64,000 nucleotides of DNA from Streptomonospora nanhaiensis (GTDB lineage Bacteria > Actinomycetota > Actinomycetes > Streptosporangiales > Streptosporangiaceae): assembly GCF_026642255.1 (NCBI RefSeq), contig NZ_CP113264.1, forward strand, positions 5,146,001-5,210,000. The letters are read 5' to 3'. Position 1 is the stretch's first letter. Each line of letters opens with the position of its first letter. The notes under the pieces were generated by a model. It searched no databases. It was not told the DNA's origin and saw only the letters and a program-made list of their open reading frames with translations. Positions 26,801 to 35,857 of this stretch are shown in pieces. A program made the position numbers and the translations under genes.

Positions 26801-28412
26801 CCTCGCGGATGGCGTCCAGCGGCGGGTTGGTGACCTGGGCGAAGTTCTGCGAGAAGTAGTCGAAGAGCTGCCGGGAGCGGTCGGAGAGCGCGGCGACGGG
26901 TGTGTCGGTGCCCATGGAGCCGATGGGCTCGGCTCCGGTGCGGGCCATGGGGGTGAGGATGACGCGGAGTTCTTCCTCGGTGTACCCGAAGACCTGCTGG
27001 GCGAGGTTGAGCTCGGTGACGGGGACGGGGTCCGCGGCGGGGAGTTCGGCCAGGCGCAGGACGCCGGAGTCGATCCACTCCTGGTAGGGGTGTTCGGCGG
27101 CGAGCTCGGCCTTGATCTCCTCGTCCTCGATGATGCGGCCCTGCGCGGTGTCGACGACGAAGATGCGGCCGGGCTGGAGGCGTCCCTTGCGGACGACGGT
27201 GGCGGGGTCGATGTCGAGGACTCCGGCCTCGCTGGCGAGGACGACGAAGCCGTCCTCGGTGACCCAGTAGCGGCCGGGGCGCAGCCCGTTGCGGTCCAGG
27301 ACGGCGCCGACGACGGTGCCGTCGGTGAAGGACACCGAGGCGGGGCCGTCCCAGGGCTCCATGAGGGTGGAGTGGTACTCGTAGAAGGCCCGGACGGCCG
27401 GGTCCATCTCGGTGTGGTTCTCCCACGGCTCGGGGATCATCATGAGCACCGCGTGCGGGAGGGTGCGTCCGCCGAGGTGGAGGAGTTCGAGGGCGTCGTC
27501 GAAGGACGCGGTGTCGGAGTCGTCGGGGTCGACGATGGGGAAGATGCGGTCGAGGTCGCCGGGGATGAGGTCGCTGGCGAGCTTGGCCTCGCGTGCGCGC
27601 ATCATGTTGCGGTTGCCCTTGACCGTGTTGATCTCGCCGTTGTGGGCGACGAAGCGGAACGGGTGGGCGAGCGGCCAGGACGGGAAGGTGTTGGTGGAGA
27701 ACCGGGAGTGGACCAGGGCGAGGCCGGACGCGTAGCGCCGGTCGGACAGGTCGGGGAAGAACGGTTCGAGCTGCGGGGTGGTGAGCATGCCCTTGTAGGC
27801 GATGGTGCGCGGGGACAGGCTCGGGAAGTAGACGTCGGTCTCGTGCTCGGCGCGCTTGCGGACGCAGTAGGCGTGGCGTTCGAGTTCGATGCCGGTGAGG
27901 CCCTCGGTGGGGGTGCCCGGGGTGCCGGTGATGAAGAGCTGCCCGAAGTAGGGCATGGCCTGGCGGGCGGCAGGGCCGCTGTACTGGGGCTCGAAGGGCA
28001 GTTCGCGCCAGCCGAGGAGGGTCAGCCCCTCGTCGGCGACGATGGCGTCGATGGCCTCGACGGCGGCGGCGCGCTCGGCGGCGTCGACGGGGAGGAAGGC
28101 GATGCCGGTGGCGTAGGCGCCGGGCTCGGGGAGTGCGAAGTCGCAGACCTCGGTGTAGAGCTCGTGCGGGATCTGGGTGAGGATGCCCGCGCCGTCCCCG
28201 TCGTCGGGGTCCGCGCCGGAGGCGCCCCGGTGGTCGAGGTTGCGGAGGACGGTGAGCGCCTTCTCGACGATGTCGTGGCTGCGCCGGCCGGTGAGGTCGG
28301 CGACGAAGCCCACACCGCAGGCGTCGTGCTCGAAGGTGGGGTCGTACAGGCCCTGGGAAGTGGATTCTGCGTTCGTTCGGACGGACGAACGCCGCACCTG
28401 AGCAGCGGGCAT
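23856..28412 (-). CDS. gltB: Glutamate synthase large subunit
   Basis: Large (alpha) subunit of glutamate synthase; makes two glutamates from glutamine and 2-oxoglutarate. 1518 residues. The propeptide ends before Cys32 in [11 protein letters not shown], the N-terminal nucleophile of the glutaminase domain. Then come the central domain, the FMN-binding synthase domain ([36 protein letters not shown]), the 3Fe-4S cysteines in [15 protein letters not shown] and the C-terminal Gly-rich beta-helix ([29 protein letters not shown]). The ATG at 28412 has GGAGGG eight bases upstream. First gene of gltBD. The long gap upstream should carry nitrogen control; I found no clear GlnR box. Confidence 0.98.
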   Translation of the reverse strand: MPAAQVRRSSVRTNAESTSQGLYDPTFEHDACGVGFVADLTGRRSHDIVEKALTVLRNLDHRGASGADPDDGDGAGILTQIPHELYTEVCDFALPEPGAYATGIAFLPVDAAERAAAVEAIDAIVADEGLTLLGWRELPFEPQYSGPAARQAMPYFGQLFITGTPGTPTEGLTGIELERHAYCVRKRAEHETDVYFPSLSPRTIAYKGMLTTPQLEPFFPDLSDRRYASGLALVHSRFSTNTFPSWPLAHPFRFVAHNGEINTVKGNRNMMRAREAKLASDLIPGDLDRIFPIVDPDDSDTASFDDALELLHLGGRTLPHAVLMMIPEPWENHTEMDPAVRAFYEYHSTLMEPWDGPASVSFTDGTVVGAVLDRNGLRPGRYWVTEDGFVVLASEAGVLDIDPATVVRKGRLQPGRIFVVDTAQGRIIEDEEIKAELAAEHPYQEWIDSGVLRLAELPAADPVPVTELNLAQQVFGYTEEELRVILTPMARTGAEPIGSMGTDTPVAALSDRSRQLFDYFSQNFAQVTNPPLDAIREEMVTSLSTLLGAEHNILDAAPGDTQRLVLPTPVVDQAELAAIVAAGRDNPALRTYTVDGTYPVDGGGDALSARLDQINTEVSRAIADGAHILVLSDRGAGADRAPVPSLLLTGSVHHHLVREKTRTEVGLLIEAADVRECHHVALLVGYGASAVNPYLALATVRDMVERGTLGGVDADTAVRNTVKAFGKGVLKVMSKIGVSTVSSYTGAQIFEALGLGAEVIDRCFTGTTSRLGGVGFDVLAEEVAIRHRRAHAANPGAHRRLDVGGEYQWRREGEPHLFNPETVFKLQHSTRTRTYEIFKEYTSKIDDQAEKLMTLRGLFRLREGVREPVPVDEVEPVSEIVKRFSTGAMSYGSISAEAHETLAIAMNRLGGKSNTGEGGEDPARFTPDANGDLRRSAIKQVASGRFGVTSHYLSNADDIQIKMAQGAKPGEGGQLPGHKVYPWIADTRHSTPGVGLISPPPHHDIYSIEDLAQLIHDLKNANPSARVHVKLVSEAGVGTVAAGVSKAHADVVLISGHDGGTGASPLTSLKHAGTPWELGLAETQQTLLLNGLRDRIVVQADGQMKTGRDVVIAALLGAEEFGFATAPLVVSGCVMMRVCHLDTCPVGVATQNPALRARFSGQADHVVNFFEFIAQEVREYLARLGFRSLDEAIGAVDLLDTTEAVTHWKAQGLDLAPILHEVEPRTGDHRTHQRIQDHGLAKALDNTLIQLSEGALDFGRPVRLELPVRNVNRTVGTMLGHEVTKRYGADGLPDDTIDVSFTGSAGQSFGAFVPKGVTLRLSGDANDYVGKGLSGGRLVVRPAAESRLVAEDHIIAGNVIGYGATSGEIFLRGVVGERFCVRNSGALAVVEGIGDHGCEYMTGGRAVVLGRTGRNFAAGMSGGIAYVLDLDTRRVNTEMVEIDALTDEDRAYLTDVLTRHLAETGSDVARRILAQGDTGLARIAKVMPRDYKRVLLAQAEAERDGRDVNEAVMASAQS

Positions 28413-28983
28413 CTACCCTCCCTGTCGTCTCTTGTCGGCTTTGTGAAAAGCGCATTCGGGACGACATTGGCCCTGCTGCGTGCGGATGTAGTTGTGTGCC
28501 GCGTGAGCGGCGGTTCCCGCTGGGCGGGCGCCCTTCGCGCTACCGTCGCGCGTCCACGTCCTCGTGGTCGCCGGTGGCGGTCGGGGTCCCTGTTGCGGGC
28601 GGGTTCCCTTATACACGCTGGTCCGGCCGCGATGCGAATCGAAGGTCTAGACCAGATGGCGCCGCGGTGCGCCGGTGTTCGCGGTTCGCCCGCGGGGGGC
28701 GGTGCTGTCCCTCTCGGTTGTCCCCGATGAGGGCTGGCCTAGCCGGTTTTTCCACGAGGGAACCCCGCTAAACCTCCCAAAGTGGATAAAACCCCGACTG
28801 TGGGTCGGTGTTCCGCTCCGGGACCGCGTGACGCCGTGTACCGGTGGTCAACATTACCCCGGCGTTAACGCACCGCCCAAGGGGGCCCGGGTCCCCCACG
28901 TGGGTGATCTGTCCCTCACCCGAGGCGGACCGTTCTGACCTGGGCGGCCACGGCCACCCGCCGACCCGTGGGACCATCGGTGG
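28413..28983. other. Divergent promoter region between gltB and the polyamine-synthase-like gene
   Basis: 571 bases containing two divergent promoters and no supported gene. It is less GC-rich around 28430-28500 and 28740-28800, which fits promoter or leader sequence. A GGTCAACATTACC..GTTAAC stretch at about 28847-28869 loosely recalls GlnR half sites but does not fit the consensus well enough to call. Confidence 0.4.
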
Positions 28984-30888
28984 ATGGCAGGCCACCCGAC
29001 TTTCCCGGACCCGGACGACCACGGTTCCGCACCCCCCGACCACACCCCACGAACACCAGGAGTCACGGTTTCGGACACCTCCCCCGCGCACCCGCCCGGG
29101 GGCGCGCCGCCGCTGCCCGAGGCCGCGTTGCGGCTGCTGCGCGACCACGGCGTGGACATGCCCCGGCTCCGCCGGGTCCTGGCGCTGCTCGCCGACGGCC
29201 GGTGGTGGGGCGCCGACGACCTGGTCCGGGGTACGGGTGTCGCGTACACGCTGGTGTCGTCGCTGCTCAAGGCGCTGGACGAGGCCGGTGAACTCGCCAC
29301 CGAGAGCGCCGGCCGCCAGAGCCGGGTACGCCTGGCGCGGCCCTCCGGCTACACCGGCGCGGCCGGCGACGACCTCGCCGACCCCGTGGCGCACCTCCTC
29401 CCCCGGTACGCCCGCGCCCACGCCGAGCTGGCGCGCGCCGTGGCCGAGGGGCCCGCCTCCGACCTGGACCTTGACCACGTCACCGCGACCGCGGAGACGG
29501 CGCTGCGCCGTGCCCTGTTCCTGGCCACGCGCTTCGACCTGCACGACCGGGTCCTGCTGTGCGTGGGCGACCACGACCTGACCTCGATCGCGCTGACGCT
29601 CGTGTGCCCCGGCGCCCGGGCCGAGGTCGTCGACATCGACGAGCGTGTGCTGGCGCACATCGACGCGCTGGCCGACAGGCTGGACCTGCGGGTGCGGACC
29701 CACACGGCCGACCTGCGCCTGGGGCTGCCGTCCACGGTGCGCGGCGTCGCGGACGTGGTGTTCACCGATCCCCCGTACACCGCCGACGGGGTGGAGCTGT
29801 TCGTGCGCCGCGGCGTGGAGGGCATGGCCGACCCCCGCCGGGGGCGGGTCCTGGTGGCGTACGGCGCCAGCGAGACCACGCCCAAGCTGGCGGCCGCCAC
29901 CCAGTCGCGGCTGGCGCGGATGGACCTGCTGTTCGAGGCGGTGTGGCCGGACTTCAACCGGTACCACGGCGCGGAGTCCATCGGCGCGGCCTCCGACCTC
30001 TACGTGCTCCGGCCGCTCACGCGGGCCCCGGCGCCGCCCTCGGGCGACGCTGCCAGGGTGTACAGCCAGGGGGTGAACGCCAAGGAGGCCCGGGGCGGCC
30101 TCGACGCCGGGCGCGCCCGTGCGGTGCTCGACCGCGTGCGCGAGGACCTGGACGGCCGGGGGGCCGCGGACAGGGGCCGCGGGGACGGCGGCCGGACCGC
30201 CGCCGGGGGCGCGGAGCCGACGCTGGTGGGCGAGTGGCCGTCGGAGGTGTCGGCGGCCGGGCGGGTACGGCTGTCCACCTGGATGGACGCGCCCGCGCCC
30301 GTGGGCGACTGCGCCGTGCTCAACCTGACCGGCGGGTGGGAGCGGCTGGCGGCGCGCGCCGCCCTGGCCTCCGCCGCGGACACGGTGTACGCCCTGGTCC
30401 CCTCCTCCGCGGCGTGCGTGCGCGACGCCGCGGGGCAGCGGGGTCTGCGCGCCCTGGTGGAGCCCCGCTTCCAGGTGCGGTTCCTGCGCGGGTTCGGCGC
30501 CGACGACCTGACCGCGGTACGCCTGACGCGGCGCCCGCCGGACGTGGACGAACCGGGTGCGGGCGCGCCGGGCGGGGCGGGAGCGCGTGCCGAGGAGGGC
30601 CGGGGAGGAGCCCCGGAGGGCGAGCGGGCGCAGGGGGTTCCGGACGCCGCTGTCGACCTCCTCCTGACCCACGTGCAGGAGCGGGCGCACGGCACGCTCA
30701 CCGCCACGCTGAGGGCCGGGCTCGTCGAGGTGTCGGCGCGCGGGGGCCGCCCGGCCAACAAGCGCACCGCGCGGCAGGCCGTGTCCACGGCGCCGTGGTG
30801 GCTGGCCGGCCACACGCTGCTCGACCTGCCCGAGCACCGCTTCGCGGAGCTGCGGGGCGTGGCCGCCGCACTGCTCGCCCAGGTGTAG
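28984..30888 (+). CDS. Bis-aminopropyl spermidine synthase (BpsA)-like protein with extra C-terminal domain
   Basis: 634 residues. Residues 55-115 look like a winged helix (VLALLADGRWWGADDLVRGTG). The following domain carries the BpsA signature: LLCVGDHDLTSIAL at 191-204, VVDIDERVL at 215-223 and FTDPPYTADG at 260-269, the segments that bind the decarboxylated S-adenosylmethionine donor and polyamine in branched-chain polyamine synthases. BpsA proteins of thermophiles are about 350 residues; here a 250-residue Ala/Gly/Arg-rich C-terminal region of unknown fold follows a low-complexity linker at about 385-410. Whether it aminopropylates a polyamine or acts as a methyltransferase on another substrate is open. 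The start is uncertain: ATG 28984 is the first in frame but the conserved part begins near residue 43. Confidence 0.7.
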   Translation: MAGHPTFPDPDDHGSAPPDHTPRTPGVTVSDTSPAHPPGGAPPLPEAALRLLRDHGVDMPRLRRVLALLADGRWWGADDLVRGTGVAYTLVSSLLKALDEAGELATESAGRQSRVRLARPSGYTGAAGDDLADPVAHLLPRYARAHAELARAVAEGPASDLDLDHVTATAETALRRALFLATRFDLHDRVLLCVGDHDLTSIALTLVCPGARAEVVDIDERVLAHIDALADRLDLRVRTHTADLRLGLPSTVRGVADVVFTDPPYTADGVELFVRRGVEGMADPRRGRVLVAYGASETTPKLAAATQSRLARMDLLFEAVWPDFNRYHGAESIGAASDLYVLRPLTRAPAPPSGDAARVYSQGVNAKEARGGLDAGRARAVLDRVREDLDGRGAADRGRGDGGRTAAGGAEPTLVGEWPSEVSAAGRVRLSTWMDAPAPVGDCAVLNLTGGWERLAARAALASAADTVYALVPSSAACVRDAAGQRGLRALVEPRFQVRFLRGFGADDLTAVRLTRRPPDVDEPGAGAPGGAGARAEEGRGGAPEGERAQGVPDAAVDLLLTHVQERAHGTLTATLRAGLVEVSARGGRPANKRTARQAVSTAPWWLAGHTLLDLPEHRFAELRGVAAALLAQV

Positions 30889-31054
30889 GTCCCGCCCCGG
30901 CCGGCGCCGCGCGGGGCTGTCCGGGAGAGCACGGCGCCGGCGGAGCCCGACTCCCCCGGTCGCGACGCCACGGGCGGGACACCCGCCCGCCGGACCCCAC
31001 CGGGGCCGGTGGACGGCCGCACGGGGTCCGCGGGGGGGAACTCCCGCCCCGGCA

Positions 31055-31100
31055 CGCGCGGAGGGGCCCGGAGGACGTGTCCTCCGGGCCCCTCCGCGCG
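31055..31100 (-). terminator. Very long hairpin terminator
   Basis: Perfect 22-bp stem starting CGCGCGGAGGGG with only two unpaired bases at the tip, five bases past the stop of the gene at 31105. It also lies between two convergent genes and may act both ways. Confidence 0.8.
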
Positions 31101-31104
31101 CGGT

Positions 31105-32163
31105 TCAGCCGGTTCCGGTGCCGAGGCCCTCGGTACCGGCGGGGTCCTCCGCGGTGCCCTGCGTACCCGCGGGGTCCTGCACCGTGCCGTCGGTTCCGGC
31201 CGGGTCCTGCACCGTGCCGTCGGTTCCCGCCGGGTCCTCGACGGTGCCCTCCTGCGTGCCCTCGTCCGGCTGGCCGGTTCCGGAGCCGTCGTCGAGCTGC
31301 ACCATCCGCCGGTAGAGCGGGTCGCGGAAGTTCGCCAGCGCCACGAGCGGGCCGGAGAGGCTGACCCTCTCCTCGACCGACTCGGATCCGGTGGGCTGGA
31401 CCCACACCACGACCAGGTAGTGGCCGCTGACGATCGCGTCGCTGGCGCTGTAGCCCTCGCCCAGGCGGTCGAACGGGTCGGCGCCGGAGGGGGAGAGCAC
31501 GAACCCGGGGTCCGGGGAGGCGTCGCCCTCCCCTTCGGCCCCGGCCTCGTCCGCCTCGGGCGCATTCATGGCGGCGGCGACGGCCCTGCTCCCCTCGACG
31601 TCGGCGAGGTTGAACACGGCCGTCACGCCGAAGTAGGTGTCGGAGACGTAGGTGGCGCGTCCTGCCTGGGTGCAGTCGGCCTCGGCCAGGGCGGTGCGGA
31701 CCTGCTCCCCCCACACCGCGGCCGAGCAGTCGTCGCTCAGGTCCGAGTCGCGCAGGGTGAAGTCGATCTCCTGGCTGGAGATCTCCGCGTTGCGGCTCTC
31801 GAACAGCTCTCCGGCGTTGAGGGCGCGGCTGTCGTCCTCACGGGAGGCCAGCACCTCGTTCATGCGGCCGGTGTCGATCACCCGGTACATGACGGGTCGG
31901 GTCTCCTGGGCGGCCTGGTCCGCTCCGCCCCCCTCGCCGAGGCGCATGTACAGCACGGTACCGAGCACGGCCAGCGCCACGACGGCCACTCCGGCCACCA
32001 CGAGGAGGGGACGGCGGCGCCCCTTGGTCTCCTGCTTCCTCCGGCCTCCGGCCCGGCGGCGCCCACCCGTGCGGGAGGACGGCCCCGCCGACATCTCGTC
32101 GGACTCGCTGTTTTTCCTCCGGCGTCCGGCGGGACCGGACGCCGACGGTTCAGAAGGGGACAC
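31105..32163 (-). CDS. Single-pass membrane protein of unknown function, paralogue of the next gene
   Basis: 352 residues, family not recognised. A basic cytoplasmic N-terminus (about 1-50, GRRRKNSESDE.., KQETKGRRR) leads to one membrane helix at about 53-71 and a large outer domain. The outer domain has one Cys pair (DDCSAAVWGEQV and EADCTQAG), followed by VFNLADVE and a YLVVVWVQPTG strand. The C-terminal 60 residues are a low-complexity repeat of E/Q-D-P-A-G-T-D/Q/E-G. GTG at 32163 is chosen for GAGG AAAGG upstream. The outer domain aligns by eye with that of the gene at 32320 (CTSLVWGEEL, DANCIQAA, VFDLANAD, YLAVFWVADT). Gene order next to lgt suggests an envelope role, but no function can be given. 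Confidence 0.75.
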   Translation of the reverse strand: MSPSEPSASGPAGRRRKNSESDEMSAGPSSRTGGRRRAGGRRKQETKGRRRPLLVVAGVAVVALAVLGTVLYMRLGEGGGADQAAQETRPVMYRVIDTGRMNEVLASREDDSRALNAGELFESRNAEISSQEIDFTLRDSDLSDDCSAAVWGEQVRTALAEADCTQAGRATYVSDTYFGVTAVFNLADVEGSRAVAAAMNAPEADEAGAEGEGDASPDPGFVLSPSGADPFDRLGEGYSASDAIVSGHYLVVVWVQPTGSESVEERVSLSGPLVALANFRDPLYRRMVQLDDGSGTGQPDEGTQEGTVEDPAGTDGTVQDPAGTDGTVQDPAGTQGTAEDPAGTEGLGTGTG

Positions 32164-32319
32164 CCAGTGGACCTTTCCTCGGATGCGGGCCGGCCGCGCG
32201 CGCGTGGCCGGCCCGGTTCGCTTGGGGAGAGGGGCGGAAAGCACCCCGCCCGCACGACCCTGGCGGAAGGGTCGATCTGTCCGAGATCCTATCGGGGCGT
32301 CCGACAGGGCGGGACAGGC

Positions 32320-33561
32320 CTACTCCTCGGCCCGACCCGCCTCGACGACCTCCTCGTAGATGAATTGCGTGGAGTTCATGGAGGCCACGCTCAGCTTCGC
32401 CAGGTCGGCGTTGTCGCCCGGGTCGGCGCCGTCGGTGTCGGCGACCCAGAACACCGCCAGGTAGTGGCCCATGACCTGGGCGTTCGCCTGGCTGTAACCC
32501 TCCTGGAGGCCGGGAATGTCGTCGCCGTTCTGCGTGAGCAGGAATCCGGCGTCGCTCTCGGCGTTGGTCGGGTCCAGGGAGGCCTCGACGTTGGCGGCCT
32601 CATCGGCGTTGGCCAGGTCGAAGACGGTGACCTGTGCGATGTGCTCCTCGCCCGCGTCGGTGTACACACCGGTGGCGGCCTGGATGCAGTTCGCGTCGAT
32701 GAGGGTCTGGCCGAGCTCCTCGCCCCACACCAGTGAGGTGCAGGAGTCGGTGACGCTGCTCTGGCGGAGCTCCAGCGTCATGTCGTCGAGCCCGATCTCG
32801 CCGACCGCCCCGAACACGGACTCCTCGGTCATCGGCTCCGCGCCCTCGGGGCGTTCGTTGATCGCGCCGAACACGTCCTCGCGGTTGGGCTCGGACAGGT
32901 AGAGCTCCGGTGTGAGGGTGCTGTGCCCCTCCGGCGGAGCCACGACCGACTCGTCGCCGCCCGAGACCGAGCCCCCCGACCCCGTGAAGAGCTGGAAGGT
33001 CAGCAGTCCGAGGAGGGCGACCAGCGCGATGCTGAACGCGCCCAGCAGGACGCCGAGGACGGCTGTGCCGCGCTTGCGCTTGCTCTGCTCGGCGAGGGTG
33101 TAGACGATCTGGTTGGGGCGGTCTCCCAGGACCGACACCTTCTTGATCGCGGACGCGGAGAAGGCCGAGACCTTGCCGACCCCGCCGCGCCTGGCCCCGG
33201 ACGCCCTGCGCCTCGAAGCTCCGGCCGCGGTCGCCCCGCGGCCCTTCCTGCGGCGGGAGGACCGCCGGGAGCCGGCGGCCTCGTCCTCGGCCGGGGCCTC
33301 CTCCCCCTCCTCGTCCTCGTACTCGTCGTAGTCGTCGTACGCCTCGTCCCCGTCGGCCCGGTCCGCGGTGTCGGCGGTGTCGGCGTCGGACGTGCGGGTG
33401 TGACCGTACTCCGCGGAGAAGTCCTCCTCGGGGTCGTAGTCGTCCTCGCGGCCCTCGTCGTGGCCGTAGTCGTCGGCGTGGTCCTCGGTGTAGGCCCGGC
33501 CGGCGCGGCGTGAACCGCCGCGCCGTCCCCGGCGGCCGTACCCGGACTCAGCTCTGCTCAC
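32320..33561 (-). CDS. Acidic-headed single-pass membrane protein of unknown function
   Basis: 413 residues, family not recognised. The N-terminal 100 residues are extremely rich in Asp, Glu and Tyr (many DYD, DEY), followed by a Ser/Arg-rich stretch and KVSVLGDRPNQIVYTLAEQSKRKRG, then one membrane helix at about 170-190. The outer domain resembles that of the 31105 gene, including two Cys in CTSLVWGEEL and DANCIQAA that could form a disulfide. GTG at 33561 is favoured, with AGAAAG just upstream; a TTG at 33573 is also possible. The pair probably arose by duplication, with the cytoplasmic parts diverging completely. It sits between its paralogue and lgt. Confidence 0.75.
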   Translation of the reverse strand: MSRAESGYGRRGRRGGSRRAGRAYTEDHADDYGHDEGREDDYDPEEDFSAEYGHTRTSDADTADTADRADGDEAYDDYDEYEDEEGEEAPAEDEAAGSRRSSRRRKGRGATAAGASRRRASGARRGGVGKVSAFSASAIKKVSVLGDRPNQIVYTLAEQSKRKRGTAVLGVLLGAFSIALVALLGLLTFQLFTGSGGSVSGGDESVVAPPEGHSTLTPELYLSEPNREDVFGAINERPEGAEPMTEESVFGAVGEIGLDDMTLELRQSSVTDSCTSLVWGEELGQTLIDANCIQAATGVYTDAGEEHIAQVTVFDLANADEAANVEASLDPTNAESDAGFLLTQNGDDIPGLQEGYSQANAQVMGHYLAVFWVADTDGADPGDNADLAKLSVASMNSTQFIYEEVVEAGRAEE

Positions 33562-33659
33562 GGTCTTTCTCAATCGTCAACCCGTGGTCTGCTCGAAAGG
33601 TACAGGGCGTTCTCCGCTCCGCGGCCGGACACGGCCGGCCCGCGTTCAGGAGCCCTGCG

Positions 33660-34778
33660 CTACTCGGGCTTCGCCCCGGAATCGGTTCCCGTGTCTCCGG
33701 CGTCGTTCGCGGTCGAGCCCTCGGTACTAGATCGCTCAGGGCTCGGGTGGTATTCCGTGCCCGCCTCCTCCGAGCTGCCATTTTGCGTTCCGGAGCCCGT
33801 TTCTTCGCTGTCCACGGCGCTGTAGACGGTGCTGTCGTCGGGCACCTCACTGCCGGCTGTGGCGCCGAACACCTGGGTTCCGGCGTCGTGGCCGTGGGGG
33901 ACGACGGCAGTGGAGAAGGAGTCGATGCGGCGTCCGGCCCACACGAAGTAGGCGAGCGCGCCGAGGAAGACGACGATGGAGGTCCAGTTGTTGAGGCGCA
34001 TGCCCAGGAAGTCGTTGGCGGGGTCGACGCGCAGGTACTCGATCCAGAACCGGCCCGCGCAGTAGCCCATGACGTAGAGCGCGAAGAGCCGGCCGCCCTG
34101 GAGTGAGCCCTCGAAGCGGCGTCCGGCCCAGGCCAGGAGCACGGCCAGGAGCAGGCACCACAGGGACTCGTAGAGGAACGTGGGGTGGTACGTGGTGACG
34201 CCGAACTCCATGCCGGGGCGCAGGTGGCCCTCGGGGTAGGGGGTGATCTCCACGGCCCAGGGCAGGTCGGTGGGCGCTCCGAACAGCTCCTGGTTGAAGT
34301 AGTTGCCCCAGCGGCCGAGGGCCTGGGCGAGGGGGATGGTGGGGGCGATCGCGAACGACAGCTTGGACATGGACAGCCCGCGCTTGCGCGCCACCAGCCA
34401 CACGCCCACGGCGCCCAGGGGCACGGCGCCCCAGATGCCGAGGCCGCCCTCCCACACGTACAGGGCGCGGATGGGCTCGCGGCCCTCGCCGAAGTACAGC
34501 TGGGCGTCGCTGATGACGTGGTAGAGGCGGCCGCCGATCAGTCCCAGGATCACGGCCCAGACGGCCATGTCCATGATGGTGCCCTTCTCACCCCCCATGG
34601 CTGCCCAGCGGCGCTCGCTCCAGACCACGGCGACGACGACGCCGGCGAGGATGCACAGCGCGTAGAAGTGGATCTGGAGGGGCCCGATCGGGATCGCGTT
34701 GATCTGGGGGCTGGGGATGGCCGCGAGGGCGCGGCCGAGCCCGGCCGCGCCCTCGGAAGCTGTCGACGACAGTGTCAC
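33660..34778 (-). CDS. lgt: Prolipoprotein diacylglyceryl transferase
   Basis: Transfers diacylglycerol from phosphatidylglycerol to the lipobox Cys of prolipoproteins, such as the LivJ lipoprotein in this window. 372 residues with seven or so membrane helices. The Lgt signature GRWGNYFNQELFG (near residue 145), the GGRLYHVISD segment and the late GYCAGRFWIEYLR are present. The C-terminal 75 residues form a Ser/Glu/Gly/Thr-rich tail, typical of actinobacterial Lgt and absent from E. coli. GTG at 34778 places the first helix at the expected distance. The DsbA-like and MauE genes lie just upstream on the same strand, 49 bases away, so the three may be one envelope-biogenesis operon. Confidence 0.95.
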   Translation of the reverse strand: MTLSSTASEGAAGLGRALAAIPSPQINAIPIGPLQIHFYALCILAGVVVAVVWSERRWAAMGGEKGTIMDMAVWAVILGLIGGRLYHVISDAQLYFGEGREPIRALYVWEGGLGIWGAVPLGAVGVWLVARKRGLSMSKLSFAIAPTIPLAQALGRWGNYFNQELFGAPTDLPWAVEITPYPEGHLRPGMEFGVTTYHPTFLYESLWCLLLAVLLAWAGRRFEGSLQGGRLFALYVMGYCAGRFWIEYLRVDPANDFLGMRLNNWTSIVVFLGALAYFVWAGRRIDSFSTAVVPHGHDAGTQVFGATAGSEVPDDSTVYSAVDSEETGSGTQNGSSEEAGTEYHPSPERSSTEGSTANDAGDTGTDSGAKPE

Positions 34779-34827
34779 TGCTCTGCTCTCGGGTTCGCCC
34801 CGCGTGCGGGGGGTGCTGTCAGGGGTG

Positions 34828-35805
34828 CTACTCCGCGCCCCCGTCACCCATGGGCTGGGTGTCGACCTCACCGGCGTCCGCGGAGGCGATCGCCTCGTTG
34901 AGGCCCCTGACCGTCATGGCGGTGTTGTTGTCGAGCAACTCGCCGTTGAGGTACACGGAAGGAGTGCCGCGGAACGTGTTGTCTCCGCTGTAGCGAGTGT
35001 AGGCCGTTCCGGTGGCGGTGATGATCTCGCCCGTGTAGGTGCCGTCGAGGAAGGCGGGGTCGTGCCCGTGGTCGGCTCCCCAGGAGATCAGGTCGGACAG
35101 GACCATGGTGCCGAGGGTCTCCTCGCCGATCTCCGCCATGGCGTCCTCGGTGAGCGCGGGCAGGTAGTCCTCGGTGAACGTGGTGACGACGGCGGCCTCC
35201 TCGTCGATCCGCCGGTCGAACTCGCCCTCCTGCTCGGCGTTGGCGTCGGTCTGGCGGAACCAGTCCTTGAGCTCGTCGACGGTGAAGCCCTCGTTGCCCT
35301 CGGTGGGCTGGTTCTCGAAGAGGATGTCGTTGTACTCGACGAAGTAGCCGTGCTCGGCGGCGGCGCGTGCGGCGGCGCCGGCGCGCAGCGAGTTGCTGCT
35401 GATGGGCACCGGCTGCTGGGCGAAGATGCTCACCGGCCGGTAGTGCACGATGGCGTTGCCCTCGGCGGCATTCCGTTTGAGGACGTCGCCGTTGAGCAGC
35501 TCGAACTGGCGGCAGGCGGGGCACTGGAAGTCGGCGTAGACCTCGACGACGGGCGCCTGCGCGCCCTCCTGGGCGAGGACGACGCTGCCGTCCTCCTGGA
35601 GGGCCTGGGGCGGGAGCGCCCCTTCGTACCCGGAGTCGCGGCGGTCGGCGTTGAGCACGGCGAACCCGATGCCGACGACCAGGACGACGACGGCCGCGGC
35701 GGCGCCGATGACGATGAGCGTCTTGGTGCGTTTGGCCGCCCGCTTCTCCCGTTCGCGCTGTTCCCTGATTTTCTCGCGGGAGCGCTTGCGCGCTTCACTC
35801 CCCAT
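34828..35805 (-). CDS. Membrane-anchored DsbA-like thiol-disulfide oxidoreductase
   Basis: 325 residues. A highly basic, coiled-coil-like cytoplasmic head (residues 1-28) is followed by one membrane helix (29-50) and an extracytoplasmic thioredoxin-fold domain. The active site C-P-A-C is at Cys95-Cys98 (YADFQCPACRQ), and the cis-Pro loop is in RGTPSVYLNG near the C-terminus. The insert of helices between them is of DsbA/Thioredoxin_4 type. It should catalyse disulfide formation or exchange in secreted proteins. The adjacent MauE-like membrane protein may be its redox partner. Good family call; direction of electron flow is inferred. Confidence 0.88.
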   Translation of the reverse strand: MGSEARKRSREKIREQREREKRAAKRTKTLIVIGAAAAVVVLVVGIGFAVLNADRRDSGYEGALPPQALQEDGSVVLAQEGAQAPVVEVYADFQCPACRQFELLNGDVLKRNAAEGNAIVHYRPVSIFAQQPVPISSNSLRAGAAARAAAEHGYFVEYNDILFENQPTEGNEGFTVDELKDWFRQTDANAEQEGEFDRRIDEEAAVVTTFTEDYLPALTEDAMAEIGEETLGTMVLSDLISWGADHGHDPAFLDGTYTGEIITATGTAYTRYSGDNTFRGTPSVYLNGELLDNNTAMTVRGLNEAIASADAGEVDTQPMGDGGAE

Positions 35806-35857
35806 GCTTTCCCCTGTTTCTACTGCTGGAGGTGGTCGACCGTCGTGGGTTCCGGGG

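Noticed and set aside
22351-28467. A single 2038-codon open frame spanning gltD and gltB
   Set aside because: It is the gltD frame staying open through an out-of-frame reading of gltB, a common artefact of high GC; the proteins are encoded by two separate frames.
28840-28870. Possible GlnR box upstream of gltB
   Set aside because: Half sites and spacing fit the GlnR consensus poorly; not stronger than chance in this composition.
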